Positions 1 to 11,202 of a stretch of DNA of 64,000 nt are shown in pieces. Numbering within the stretch: the first letter of the stretch is position 1; every line of letters starts with the position of its first letter. The DNA lies in contig OZ024909.1 of assembly GCA_964017125.1 (NCBI GenBank), forward strand, positions 52,312,914 through 52,376,913, in the 5' to 3' direction. Both the position numbers and the translations under genes were made by a program. The notes below the pieces were generated by a model. It did not search any database. It was given only the letters and a program-made list of their open reading frames with translations, and was not told where the DNA came from. The DNA comes from Flabesymbios commensalis. Lineage: Eukaryota > Annelida > Polychaeta > Terebellida > Flabelligeridae.

Positions 1-25
1 CGAGTTTTCTCTATTGACCCTTTAA

Positions 26-279
26 ACCTTACAACGCTAAAATAATTTTGTAAAAATCATGGAAACTAAAGCGTTTTAATCAATTCGAAATCATTATAAA
101 TGACGTATTAGTCAGCTCTTTCTGATTCATTTGTATAGGGCCTACCTATGTTATGGGGTTACGTTCATTGGAAATATTTTTACTCTTACAGTGCGGGGAT
201 CGACTTTAGTCGTCAGAATTTGACGTCTATAGACGTCAGATTCTGACGACTAAAGTCGGTCCCCGCACTGTAAGGGTTG
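26..279. repeat. piggyBac-like MITE, family A (copy 1)
   Basis: Ends read ACCTTACA(A)CGCT on the left and GCACTGTAAGGGTT on the right, the CCCTTACAGCGC type of inverted end. Positions about 185-275 form a near-perfect palindrome centred at 230/231 on GACGTCTATAGACGTC, with arms containing CGACTTTAGTCGTCAGAAT. Related copies lie at 21459-21607 and 22196-22344. The right end abuts a family B copy. Confidence 0.6.
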
Positions 280-499
280 AACACTCACAATGCATCAAAG
301 TATCATTTTGCATCTCTGAAGAATTACTTGATTTCCTACATCTTGGGGTTTTAGAACATTTTTTTTATGGAACTGTTTTAATAAAAACAGCAGATTTTTT
401 TTCATTTCCCAACCACTTCAATTCATCCTCACCCACTACAAATTCTCGACTTGTAGTGGATGAAGATGACAATGGTAAATATTCAAGCATGAAAGATTT
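277..499. repeat. piggyBac-like MITE, family B (degenerate copy)
   Basis: Shares with the clean copy at 20899-21150 the subterminal CACAATGCATCAAAG region and the hairpin arm TAGTGGATGAAGATGACAAT. The hairpin is shortened and the ends have decayed. It follows directly on the family A copy at 26-279. Confidence 0.5.
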
Positions 500-653
500 A
501 ATTATCAGTTTTCTACACTAAATTAAACAGATGAATGTGCTACAATAATAAAAAATATATATATTTTATAATATGAACATTATTTTAAGCTATGTCGATT
601 ATGCCTATTAATAGTTAACAAAACAAAAACAAACATAACTATAATTTACTCAC

Positions 654-3600
654 TTGAGTATTTTGACAAACTTTTCAATGAAATCGTGGTAATCGCCGTC
701 GCGCCTATCTGAATCCACCACTTCCGTCAGCAGCACATTAAATATTTCTGTTCGTATTGAAGACTGTTTCTGTAGGAGTAAATTCATTACACTGTAAAGC
801 CTATGTATATGCGAAATGACAAAATGTGTAACTGTGTTTACAAACATAAAATGTACATATACTTGCCGTCACATTAAACCAGGATCGCATGCTTTTCACC
901 GATTTCTCCGTCAATTCTGGACCGATTTTCTTGAAATATTGCAAAGACCATTTCCTATTCAAATCCTAACAGCTGTAAAAATTTCGCAAAATTATATTTA
1001 ATATTTCAAAAGTTAGACCATTTGACATGTAATAAAATTCTATAATTAGTTTAATGGGTTTATAGATGGACGTCGTAATTTCAATTTATTACATGTCAAA
1101 TGGTCTAACTTTTGAAATACAATATATAATTTTACGAAATTAAGATTCTGTTGAAATGTGATTGTTACAAAATTTCATGAAAATCGGTAGACAATTGACC
1201 AAGAAATCCTCGAAAAACATGCGATCCTGGTTGATCACTTTTATTGTGACTTTGGGTATAGTGAGGACTACACATCAAATGCATTATGTGAATTACAAGC
1301 AGAAAAATGGATATTTCTCAATGATGGCTATCGAGAAAAAATAACCTGATGTAGCTAGAGAGGCCTGAGTGCTATGCAATTTAAAAAAAAATAGCAAAGC
1401 AAAAAAATAAATTTTAATTAAACCTGTATTTCAAATTCATGATAGGCCTATATGATTTTTAAAACCTTCCGAAATATCTCAATAAGCACAATGAGGACCA
1501 GCAATTTTGTATTTGGACATTATATATTTGTCTCTGCAAGGGGAATACAACCTACTTAATTCACATTACCTTCCAGTCCAATATATTCCTCTTGTCAAGC
1601 ACTGCACACGCGCAGTCCATAGGTGGGCGATCCCCATAACGAAGGCAGGCCACCAAGAGGCGCTGTATTGACTCCCAGTCATCGTCTCTGCAATTAAACA
1701 TACATATGTGTCTCCCATCCCAGAAAATACGAGATTTGACCCAAAGTTGGTTTAATGTTGGGCCACCGATGGTGGGCCATCATTAAACCAAAATCGGGTC
1801 TGCTACGTTTGAATTATAATTAGGAAGGAAATTTCACAACATGTAAAAACTAGAGACTGTCTGTTATGATCTGATTATCGTAGAAACAACCAACCAACCA
1901 ACCAAGAATTGACGGTTCTAATCAAATTTAAGATATGACACATTTTTATTAGTTATAATGGTCAATGTGTAAATGATTTGATATTATATGATAAATCAAT
2001 TCAATACAATTTTACTTAACAATAAATGTAAATGTAAAATATACTGTTATAATCTATAATATAAAAAGCAGGGAAAAATTCCTCTACTTGAACTTTACTT
2101 AAAGTCATTGTTTAGGCAAATATATGAAATCAAATCTGACTAAAATAATATGAAGATATAAAACAAATCCAACTAATAACAACCATGTTGATAATTACAC
2201 ATGTTCATAAACAGTAAAATGATCTTAAAAGTGAGGCTGCCTCCTTGAGAGCGCCATATGTCATGTTCTCAAGATCATGACCGGCAGCCCACAAAAGAAA
2301 GTAACGTTATGAGCACTGTTCACTGATCAGCAGCGAGTCCTGTAAAAACAAACTTTTGGCAGTCAACATGTGTAGTCCTTGAACATGTTGGAAGTTCTTG
2401 GAACTTGTAAAATCTAATGTTTATGAGATGCAATCTGGTGACTCGAATAATCCAGTATATCACAAAAATCTATGAAACCGACCAGCATGAGCTGAGCCAG
2501 TATCACAAATATTTGAAATCCAGAGTATGTAGCAATATGTCCATGACCAGGCAGGTTACGTATACCAACCAGCATGAGCTGAGCCAGTATCACAGATATA
2601 TGATCAGGTGACTAGGCAAATAAAACAATATACTGACCAGCATGAGCTGATCCAGTATCACATATTTGCTCAGGTGACTAGGTAGAATACAACACTATAC
2701 CGACCAGCATGAGCTGAGCCAGTATCACATATTTGATCAGGTGACTAGGTAGAATGCAACACTATACCGACCAGCATGAGCTGAGCCAGTATCACAAATA
2801 CTCCAAGTCGAAATGATGTATCAATGATGTTTGCAACCGGGTGACTAGGCAGAACGCAGTACAAAACCGACCAGCATGAGCTAAGCCAGTATCACAAATA
2901 TTTGAAATTAAGCGAATGTAGTGAAGATGTCTAGTATATCAGGGTGACTATACAGAATGTAGTAAGTCAGTGAAGGCACATACAGACCAGCAGTAGGCTT
3001 ACCACAAGTAGTTGCCATGAATATAACTTGCATTGTAGAAAAAATGTGGATAACAAAGGCCCATTGTGAGAGAGCAAAATGATTTGGTCTTATATATTTA
3101 TTATAAGCAGCACTCCTCCAGCTTCCAGTTGATTTAATAGTAGCTTCTGTTCCATTGTCTTTGGCTAATTGTGTTGCGCGGCCTATTCTGAATGACTGCT
3201 TGTTATACGATCACTTGGAATTCCTTCAATCTTCAAGCAATCATTGAGTGTGCAGCTGAATTCAGTACGTGTGAGTGGCTTTTTGTTAGATTTAATAAAC
3301 AAAGGACCCATTTTATTACCTCGTTTTTTAATGTATTTTTTCAGAGATTTAACTGGACAGTGTTCACCATTAGAAGGTGTCAAACAAATAACTGGAGGTT
3401 CTTTTCTGTTGTGTTTGTAGGATTTGAAACCTGGGCCACACTTAATAATTTTTAGTCCAAGCTATACTTATCTTCACACATTGATGTAAGCAACATTCCA
3501 CAAGTGAGGATGTGTCCCAATTTCTGATGCATTGGTGTGCCAACGATTCAGATATTGTACCAAAAATGGGCCAACCTGGTTATAGAATTTAAATGTTCAA

Positions 3601-4852
3601 CCATTTTCAGGAAGTTGTGTCTCGCAACCACGACCCAAAACTTCAAGTGAGTGAAAATTACACGTAGGCTATTTGTTCATATACGTATAATTACACCGCC
3701 TGGTGTTAGTTGGATGGGCCAGTATCACAAACTCATAATGTTTAGTGGTCCAACACTCAATATCCATTGAGGGAGGGGGGTGGCGTGGAGTTTTGTATAA
3801 CATTTTATCATGTTTTGTGTTTGCTGGGTGGCTTATGCAGAGAGGAGCGTGGATAGTCAAGATCAGTGCAATACAATCACATTGATCGCGAGTGTTGAGA
3901 TTCCTTGCTTTTACCAACAGACACGATATTTTGGTCAGTAGGCCTACTTTAATTAAAAACGTCCGCTACTCTGAGCATCCGGCTCCACACATCCCAGCAA
4001 ACACGAGACGTTGACCCAATGATGGGTTATTGTTGGGCCACCGTCTACGATATCGGCCCAGCATTAAACCCATCATTGGGTCAGAGACGGTGGGCATTGA
4101 TAATTAACACGACGTTTATCAGTTTATATAAACTCATTAAAAATATAACTCAGAAGTTAGCAATAGGCCTAGAGTTAAATTAGACAATGGGCTTATCATT
4201 CTAGATGACATAGAATTGTTTAAAATTTATTGTCAACGTTTTATCGTCAATGATTTATTTGTTTGCCTCGCAATAATTACGGTCCAACAAATTAAAAATA
4301 TATATAGGCATACAAAACTTTACCAACAGACACGATATTTTGGTCAGTAGGCCTACTTTAATTAAAAACGTCCGCTACTCTGAGCATCCGGCTCCACACA
4401 TCCCAGCAAACACGAGACGTTGACCCAATGATGGGTTATTGTTGGGCCACCGTCTACGATATCGGCCCAGCCTTAACCCATCATTGGGTCAGAGACGGTG
4501 GGCATTGATAATTAACACGACGTTTATCAGTTTATATAAACTCATTAAAAATATAACTCAGAAGTTAGCAATAGGCCTAGAGTTAAATTAGACAATGGGC
4601 TTATCATTCTAGATGACATAGAATTGTTTAAAATTTATTGTCAACGTTTTATCGTCAATGATTTATTTGTTTGCCTCGCAATAATTACGGTCCAACAAAT
4701 TAAAAATATATATAGGCATACAAAACTTACTTGACAGTAGAAATAATTTCTTTAACTTTTTTCTTGTCGAAATCTGTTTGAAACTGTCTTGTAGCGCCCC
4801 TGTCGTCCCGGGGTAATTCCTCTAAGGCTGTCACCAGATCGCCCAGAGACAT
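654..4852 (-). CDS. 5' part of an unrecognised protein-coding gene (three exons seen, incomplete)
   Basis: Exons read by hand on the minus strand. Exon 1 is 4731-4852: ATG at 4850-4852, protein begins MSLGDLVTALEELPRDD, donor GTAAGT. Exon 2 is 1570-1687, acceptor TTGCAG, donor GTAATG, coding DDDWESIQRLLVACLRYG and on to NILDWK. Exons 1 and 2 join in phase. A third exon, 654-791 (acceptor TTTACAG, donor GTGAGT), codes VMNLLLQKQSSIRTEIF then VLLTEVVDSDRRDGDYHDF. It does not join exon 2 in phase, so at least one more exon of length 3n+2 must lie between 792 and 1569 if all three belong together. The rest of the gene lies beyond the left edge. Leucine-rich amphipathic stretches suggest an all-helical (ARM/HEAT-like) protein, but I do not recognise the family. 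Exon 1 starts just beside the 409-bp tandem duplication. Confidence 0.6.
870..1252. repeat. Foldback (long inverted repeat) element
   Basis: Inner arms of 34 bp, about 1004-1042 and 1084-1121, are perfect reverse complements (each contains ACATGTCAAATGGTCTAAC). The symmetry extends outward more loosely to about 870 and 1252, where CCAGGATCGCATG faces CATGCGATCCTGG. Apparently non-coding, and it lies in an intron of the unrecognised minus-strand gene. Confidence 0.65.
1719..1799. repeat. Short quasi-palindromic MITE, family F
   Basis: Begins CCCAGAAAATACGAGA and contains TTTAATGTTGGGCCACC facing GGTGGGCCATCATTAAA. This is one of at least a dozen dispersed 60-110-bp copies in the window built on GTTGGNCCA and AACATTGGGTC motifs and ending in CCCAGCAAACACGAGA or its complement. 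Confidence 0.5.
2453..2990. repeat. Irregular tandem array of a 26-bp motif
   Basis: The core ACCAGCATGAGCTGAGCC-AGTATCAC recurs at about 2480, 2569, 2636, 2703, 2769 and 2870, with a degenerate copy near 2982. Intervals are about 66-110 bp. The sequence between cores is also partly conserved (GTGACTAGGTAGAAT...ACACTATAC), so this is a minisatellite of variable unit length, not a CRISPR array. It lies in intron 1 of the unrecognised gene, beside a recombinase fossil. Confidence 0.75.
3085..3450 (-). mobile_element. Fossil fragment of a tyrosine-recombinase transposon (DIRS/Ngaro- or Crypton-like)
   Basis: The minus-strand translation resembles the catalytic half of a XerD-like tyrosine recombinase: a CPVKSLKKYI segment, then the helix before the H-x-x-R box, then a GSW segment and a terminal tyrosine region. 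It is a short, old, broken piece with no terminal repeats recognised around it. It shares no obvious close identity with the DIRS-like element at 50.5-57.9 kb. Which of the named groups it came from cannot be settled from this much sequence. Confidence 0.55.
3590..3668. repeat. Family C MITE hairpin, fragment
   Basis: AGGAAGTTGTGTCTCGC and CCCAAAACTTCAAGTGAGTG form the degenerate family C stem-loop. The TTAA ends were not found. Confidence 0.4.
3911..4727. repeat. Recent 409-bp tandem duplication
   Basis: Two head-to-tail copies, 3911-4319 and 4320-4727, both begin TTACCAACAGACACGATATT and end ATACAAAACTT. By eye they differ at one substitution and one single-base deletion, in the GCATTAAACCC / GCCTTAACCC stretch. 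Each copy contains a family F quasi-palindrome (about 3992-4090 and 4400-4498). The right boundary lies within a few bases of the exon 1 donor at 4730. Confidence 0.85.
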
Positions 4853-6582
4853 TTTGTTGAGGTGGCTCCACCGGCGAGAAGAACAATATCACTGACTATA
4901 TCTCACCATGTGGTTCAGTAATACCCTGTCATCCTGTTTGACCGCAGTATACACTGATCCTGTTATTACATCGTCAACGCAACTCTGCCATCACCGTCCT
5001 GTACATGCGGTTTGTTTAGTCATGGTGTATAGTATGTTCATGATTGATCCACTCCACGCGGCATTATTCTATGTACACGCCACAATAATGATGGTAATGC
5101 GGACATTCTGTTACCGCATCTATCGCCGTTTTTAGCCTTTTGTTTAACATTCAAACATGATAATTTTAAAGAAAAATAATCACTTAACTGGACATGTTTT
5201 GATTCAAATTATACAAACATAAGTAATTTTCACGCACTTGAAGTTGTGGGTCGCGGTAGCGAGCCACAACTTCAAGTGCATGAAAATATAAATTATATAA
5301 CTTAGCTCTATACGGGTTAATTGACATCAATCATCTCTATCCTGCTTCGTATACCCGCACGAGGAGACACATTTACATAGATCATTATGGTTAAATGTTT
5401 TGTCCATCATGTTTCTGCTTAATGTAAATCTAATAAAATTCAGTGATCATTTTATATACAGATGCCTATACATTTTATATACACATGCCTATAGATACTT
5501 AAATTATGATCAGTCTACCAATAAGGGTGGTTGAAATATTTTAAGTCCCTTTCATGATCTGATTGGACGGAATATAATCTGTCGATATGTACAGTTCAGT
5601 GATGATATCAATGATATCTGTATTGCTATCACGTGTCCAGATTTGGCGTTCTGCATGACCGAGAAGCACTTACGCCAAGCGAGAGTCAACATTGTCAAAG
5701 ATCGATAGCATGGATCTATATAGGTCTATATAGGGCGGTAGGTATATATTGAATATATTGAGGACATTACAATAATCCCGTGACTGTATGGATAGACCTA
5801 TATATGCAATAGGCCTATCCATACGTTGAACACACAAATATAGTAGGCCTACCTAAACACATATATACCCGGTACTTAAAGAAACACAACACCGCTTTAT
5901 GGATATATTGTTCAAAATATTTCATATGTTTCAAGAAACAGAAAACCACTAATCATTAAGTGACTATTGAAGAAGAGTAGGCCTATGCCCTATCAGCAGA
6001 TTCTTTTGACGTGGGTCAGCCGCAGTGGGTCAACAAAATTACTTCAAAAGGTTTTGCAGCCTTTTTGGATTCTTTATTATGTGTATTTGCCTTTCAAAAA
6101 AAGTTTACCAAAAATTTCGCTGGGGAAAAGATCGAAAAAGCGAATTTACAAAAAAGCCGCCATGACCGAATGTGAAATCTCATATTCAGTCTGAGTACAT
6201 ACTTTCTTTCCAGCATGCCATAATCAAGCTAGGCCTATTTGTATCCACATCTCAGTATTTTGTATAAAAGAGCACAATTTGACATACACAAAATGTATTT
6301 ATCAATGTATTATCATGTAAAAATTCAAAATGGTCACCAAATGTGCAAATTCGTCCCTTTTGGTGTTGTCCATACAAAAGTACAATTCAATTGTGAGCTA
6401 TTGTATTCTGTTATTAAGTCTCAAGCCATTATATTGAGAAGACTTATTGGCTTAGTAATGTCTATTGTTATTGCCTCCCCAGGAATGTTATGTTGTCAAT
6501 AATTTTATATCTTCTAAGGCTGTTACTTTTCCAATTCCTTATGGTTTAGGCATACACGTGGTATCGAATAGCGTTTTATAAT
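4853..6582. other. Upstream intergenic region of the minus-strand gene
   Basis: No convincing gene was seen. It should hold the promoter of the gene starting at 4852. It contains one family C MITE (about 5210-5322), TAGGCCTA-rich AT-rich DNA at 5750-5860, and a 75-codon open frame at 5967-6194 that resembles nothing I recognise. Confidence 0.5.
5210..5322. repeat. piggyBac-like MITE, family C (partial)
   Basis: Contains the family C hairpin: ACTTGAAGTTGTGGGTCGC facing GAGCCACAACTTCAAGTGC. It ends at GGGTTAA near 5322. The left end is unclear. Confidence 0.5.
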
Positions 6583-9055
6583 AACTAGAGGGGAATTGTG
6601 ACTTTTCAAGTAACAATAATGTTTGGACTGGGTTTTTTGAATTTTGTTGGGTTATTTTACTATGACAGATTGATTGGAATTTTGATAATGTTTTTTGGCA
6701 GCCATTTTGAATTGGAATTTTAGACTTCAGAATTAAAATTTTACAGATAAGAAGTTCCCACTGAGTTTTGTACTATTAAATACACTTATATTTGTTTGTC
6801 AAATGGAAACAAATTCAGAGGGTCCCCAGTCAACACAATGACTTGTCTCTTTTGGCTGAATGTTGTATCACTGTATGCGACACTGGCCCAACATCAAAAC
6901 AACATTGGATCGACGTTTCGCGTTTGCTGGAATTACAACTGTTATTTTAATCGTCAAATGTAGAATTTAAAAGGCCACTGATGTCCCTATCAACCACCCA
7001 ACATTGGTTCCATGTTGTGCCATCGTCTTCTACACTGGCATTGGATAAATGTATTTCATTATAAAATGTAGAGACTAAAGGGTGGACTTGGTCTTCACAT
7101 AGGGAAACCCTGTTCACCCTCCCGTTTTCATTCAAGCAATGAATGGAGAATCACCCGACATGTACATAATCGAGCCGACATCAATCCACACATAGTGATC
7201 CAGAAAATCCCGAATAAATCCGGAAGAACAACTGGGAATTCTTTTAAAAAGTCATACCAATAAACCTCAATACCAAAGGATCATAGTGCCAAGGTTTCGA
7301 TTGGATAAAAACTCAGGGAGAAATAGCACATTATAAGCACCCGACTGTACATCATTGGCCAAACATTGATTAGGAATAAGTGATCTAGAAAATCCTGAAT
7401 AGATTCGGAAGAATAATTAGAAAAGTCATAGCAATAATCCTGAGGATCATTGTGGCAAGGTTTTAAATCGATTGAATAGCACACGGACATAAAAACATTG
7501 AGATCCAAAGAAAACTCAATGTTTGGACCACAAGGTCCAAACATAACTAGAGGGAAATTTTCAATTTTGAAGTAACAATAATATTTGTGATTTTTTGGCA
7601 GCCATTTTGAACTGGAATTTTTGACTTCAGACTTCACGCTTCAGACTTCAAATTTCAGAGACCAGAAGTCACCACTGAGCTTTTGTACTTTAAAATAAAT
7701 ATATTTTGTTTGTCAAATGGAATTGTATTCAGAGTGCCCAGTTCACACATTTACCTGTCTCAGTTGACTGAATGTTGTATCACTGTCTGCGACGCTAACC
7801 CAACATTAAAACAACATTGAGTTGACGTGGAGTCGGTCTCCACAGACGGGAACCCTGTTCACCCTCCTGTTTTCATTCAAGCAATGAATGGAGAATCACC
7901 CGACATGTACATCATTGAACAAATATTGGATCCTATCATAGGCTTACTGCCGTGCAATCCAAAAGGCAGTATCTGATCACGTTACAAGTAAGCAGATACT
8001 GCCATTTGCCTTTGAAGAGTAGTATAGTGATCCAGAAAATCCGGAAGAACATACTGGATGACTTAGAAAAGTTATAGCACCCCTTCTGACTACTCTGAAA
8101 ATAATGTGTCAAAATTTCAAGCTGAATTGATAAATATTCAGGGAGAAATAGCGTCTGACAAAACCTGCACAGAATAATAAGTTTAAAGAACCGGACAAAA
8201 CTCAGTATATTTGGGCATAGCCCAAATATAACTAGAGGGGAATGGTGACTTTTCAAGTAACAATAATTTTTGAACTTGGTTTTATGAGTTTTTTGGTAGC
8301 CATTTTAAATTTTGTTGGCTCTTTTTTATTATGACAGATTGATTGGAATCTCGCGTATGGGTTTTTTGGCAGCCATTTTGAACTGGAATTTTAGATTTCA
8401 GACTTCAAATCTCATGCAGTAGTCCCCACTGAGCTTTTGCACATTTAAATAGATAAAAATTTGTTTGTCAATGGAGTTGCAACTGTTATTTTAATTGTCA
8501 GATGTAGAGTTTAAAAGATTTATACTGTCGATACCAGAGACACAATATTGGCTCAATACTGGGTCACTATCTGCGACGCTGGCCAGAATTGAAACATCAT
8601 TGGATAAATATATTTTTATTATGAAATGTAGAGAATAAAGAGTGGAGTCGGTCTTCACATAGGTGAACCCTGTTCACCCTCCTGTTTTCATTCAAGCAAT
8701 GAATGGAGAATCACCCAACATTTACATCATTAAACCAGCATTGGTCCCTTTTATAGGCCTACTGCCGTGCAAAGCCAAATACAGTATTTTCTCACTTTAC
8801 AAGTAAGCAGATACTGCCTTTTGCCTTTGCAGAGCAGTATAGTGATCCAGAAAATCCTGTATAAATCCGAAAGAACATGACGGATGACTTACAAAAAGTC
8901 ATAGCAGAGTACCTGACTACTCTGGGAATATGGTGTCCAAATTTCATGTTGATTAGATAAAAACTCATGGAGAAATAGCGTTTTAAAAAACCTGCATTGA
9001 ATAATATGATCAAAAAACCAAAGAGAACTCAATATAATTGGGCTAAGCCCAAACA
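6583..9055. repeat. Triplicated segment, three head-to-tail units
   Basis: Units start at about 6583, 7543 and 8227, each with ATAACTAGAGG then AAGTAACAATAAT. A decayed fourth start lies near 9054. Unit lengths are about 960, 684 and 827 bp. Shared blocks in order: GCAGCCATTTTGAA, TTTGTTTGTCAA(A)TGGA, a family F MITE relic, CCTGTTCACCCTCC then TTCATTCAAGCAATGAATGG, CAGTATAGTGATCCAGAAAA, and a closing AATAGC...CCAAACATAA. Divergence is appreciable, so the triplication is old. No conserved reading frame runs through all three units. Confidence 0.7.
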
Positions 9056-10400
9056 TAATTAGTAGCGAATGGGCAATGCGAAGTCAAATTACTTCTCTAA
9101 GAATGCCATGGTTATACTAGCCCGTTCGATCAACTTTTTCATACATGTGTATGCTCGTCGCTCTGTGATTAATGATGGAGCAAAAACACAAGTAGATCTG
9201 TATTCACCACAATGACAATAACCGCGGTCTCGATGATGATGTTGCAAGCATGTAACAATGTTCACAACGGCATCACGTCTATGCCAGACACTTTTCTCAG
9301 CTGTGCTTTTCGTAAAACTGATGAATTTCTGTTAACATGGGTAACTAAGAATGTTTTTGTCTATCTTTGCTTTCTCAAATTCCACATATACATTATTTAC
9401 CTACTCTCCTGCGATGTGTCAATATAGTTGATGGACCGATTACATATCAAACAATATCAGAAAATTGTTGAAATTATCACTGATCTATTTTTCACATCAA
9501 AGGTTAGTTGTCAAATAATAATGTAGGGTAGCGTTGCTGGGCTTACATTGCAATTTTGTTCTTTATCAAGACTAGCGCATACATTGAAAAGGATAATGTT
9601 AGAAAACTACCGAACATCGATACATGTCCGATGTAGACTCTGTATACAGTATTTTCTAAATACAACAATCCAGGAGTAACACCTCTTATATATTTTAAAC
9701 ACAATCCATTTTTCTTGATTTCAATTGTGTGAGATATTGCATGCATGGCTTAATGTACCTCTCCCATTATTGGTGCTGTTTAAAATATCAAAGCTACTCC
9801 CTCTAGCGATACCGACACCTAATTTTATACTCCACATGCATACTTGTTTGATGTAAAAATAAAAAAAAAAACCACTCCAGTAGCTGTCAGAACGGCGTAA
9901 AACAATGAGACCCTGCATTAAACTATCATGCACAGCAGAATGAGTCGACACCAAGAGTTCTATAAAGTACCAGAGACTTCAAATAATTACTGTGTCCAGA
10001 TAATGTAAGAAAATATGGTATTTTGAGGAGTGCTTTGATATATATATGCTTTTCAATTTGTCAGAACCCGAAGACGTGATGCATGCACACATAATTTAGA
10101 CTGTAACTGTGACAAATAAAATCATAATTCTAGAGCATCATCAATGATAAAGGTCATCTCAGACACTTTTGACTGCAATATTAGAACATCAGGTACATTT
10201 TCAATAACAATATTATTATTATCATTCTGCATATGTTATTATTGGAAGGTGATCTACTGAATCTCACCTAATGGTGATGATCTGCTACACCACGGATGGA
10301 AACGTTGTACATTTGCAAAGTCACAATTATGATCGTAGTCCCGTCAACTAGTTCACTCCTAGCATAGTGCCGCTTGCTCATTCACAGACACTGCTCAGAT
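9056..10400. other. Non-coding region, nothing recognised
   Basis: AT-rich unique sequence with several short open frames on both strands and no family resemblance. No hairpin MITE of the kinds seen elsewhere was noticed. Confidence 0.4.
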
Positions 10401-10414
10401 TGTTAGCTTTCTGC

Positions 10415-11202
10415 CGAAAACCGCCACTGATTGCGGTTTGACACGTCAAGTACAGCATCTGAAAGTTTTAGCCATCTCCTTGGTTGTGGCTGGTCAATTT
10501 CCACCGATGAATCAGTGAAATCAACTGGTAGATGTGAGCTTAGTGTGCGAGGGACAAACTTTGTGCAAAACAGAACTACCTATTTCACCCCCAAAAAAAC
10601 GAATTCTTGTATCAGTATGAAAACGGTAAGCACTAAGCACAAATTCTATTTTAGACACCACACTCTCGTGTGGCTGTGGCCACGATATCTAGCATATTAT
10701 TGTTAATTGGAGGTTAGAATTGGTTTGATATTCTATCATCTAGTGAGGTCTACATACTCTACGTACTCCAGTGTCCTACGAACACGTACATGTCGGGCCA
10801 GATAGAGTTATACGCTAGAATGATAGGTATAGGAAAATGAGATTTTACCTAGAGAAGGGAGTTGAAAATGCAGTAGACCAAAAGATGTAACATTCCGCAT
10901 AATATCAAGTTTTCCTTTCTGGATGTAGCGACTGAATGGATCTATCTGGTGTAAATATATATCCTTGATTTTAGGAACTGGACATTTTTTCATAATATCA
11001 TGTACTGTTCCATAGCTATCAAGTGCTTTATTTCCATGGCCAGTATTGTCTGCTTGTCACATAACAAATACACCCGGGCAAATGTATAACCAATATCACC
11101 AACCTCATCAACACCTAAAACAAAAAGTGGCTGCATTTGTCCCCATGTGATTCTGTGCAAGATTAGCAGCAAACCAAATGTGGTAATCATCCATTATACT
11201 GC
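10415..11202 (-). pseudogene. Possible two-exon remnant of an unrecognised gene
   Basis: On the minus strand, about 11202-10850 is bounded by a good acceptor (TTATTGCAG) and donor (TAGGTAAAA). It contains coding-like stretches such as DDYHIWFAANLAQ, LFVLGVDEVGDIGYTFARV and YGTVHDIMKKCPVPKIKDIY, but not in one continuous frame. A second stretch near 10589-10430, after an AAATAG acceptor, reads KFVPRTLSSHLPVDF then DQPQPRRWLKLSD and ends in a stop. I do not recognise the protein. The discontinuous frame suggests a pseudogene. A real gene with assembly errors is the alternative. Confidence 0.35.

Noticed and set aside
2453-2990. CRISPR array
   Set aside because: The spacers are themselves conserved and of unequal length, the core is not a clean palindromic repeat, and the genome is an animal's.
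5967-6194. 75-codon plus-strand frame as a gene
   Set aside because: Lysine-rich AT-driven sequence with no homology or splice context.
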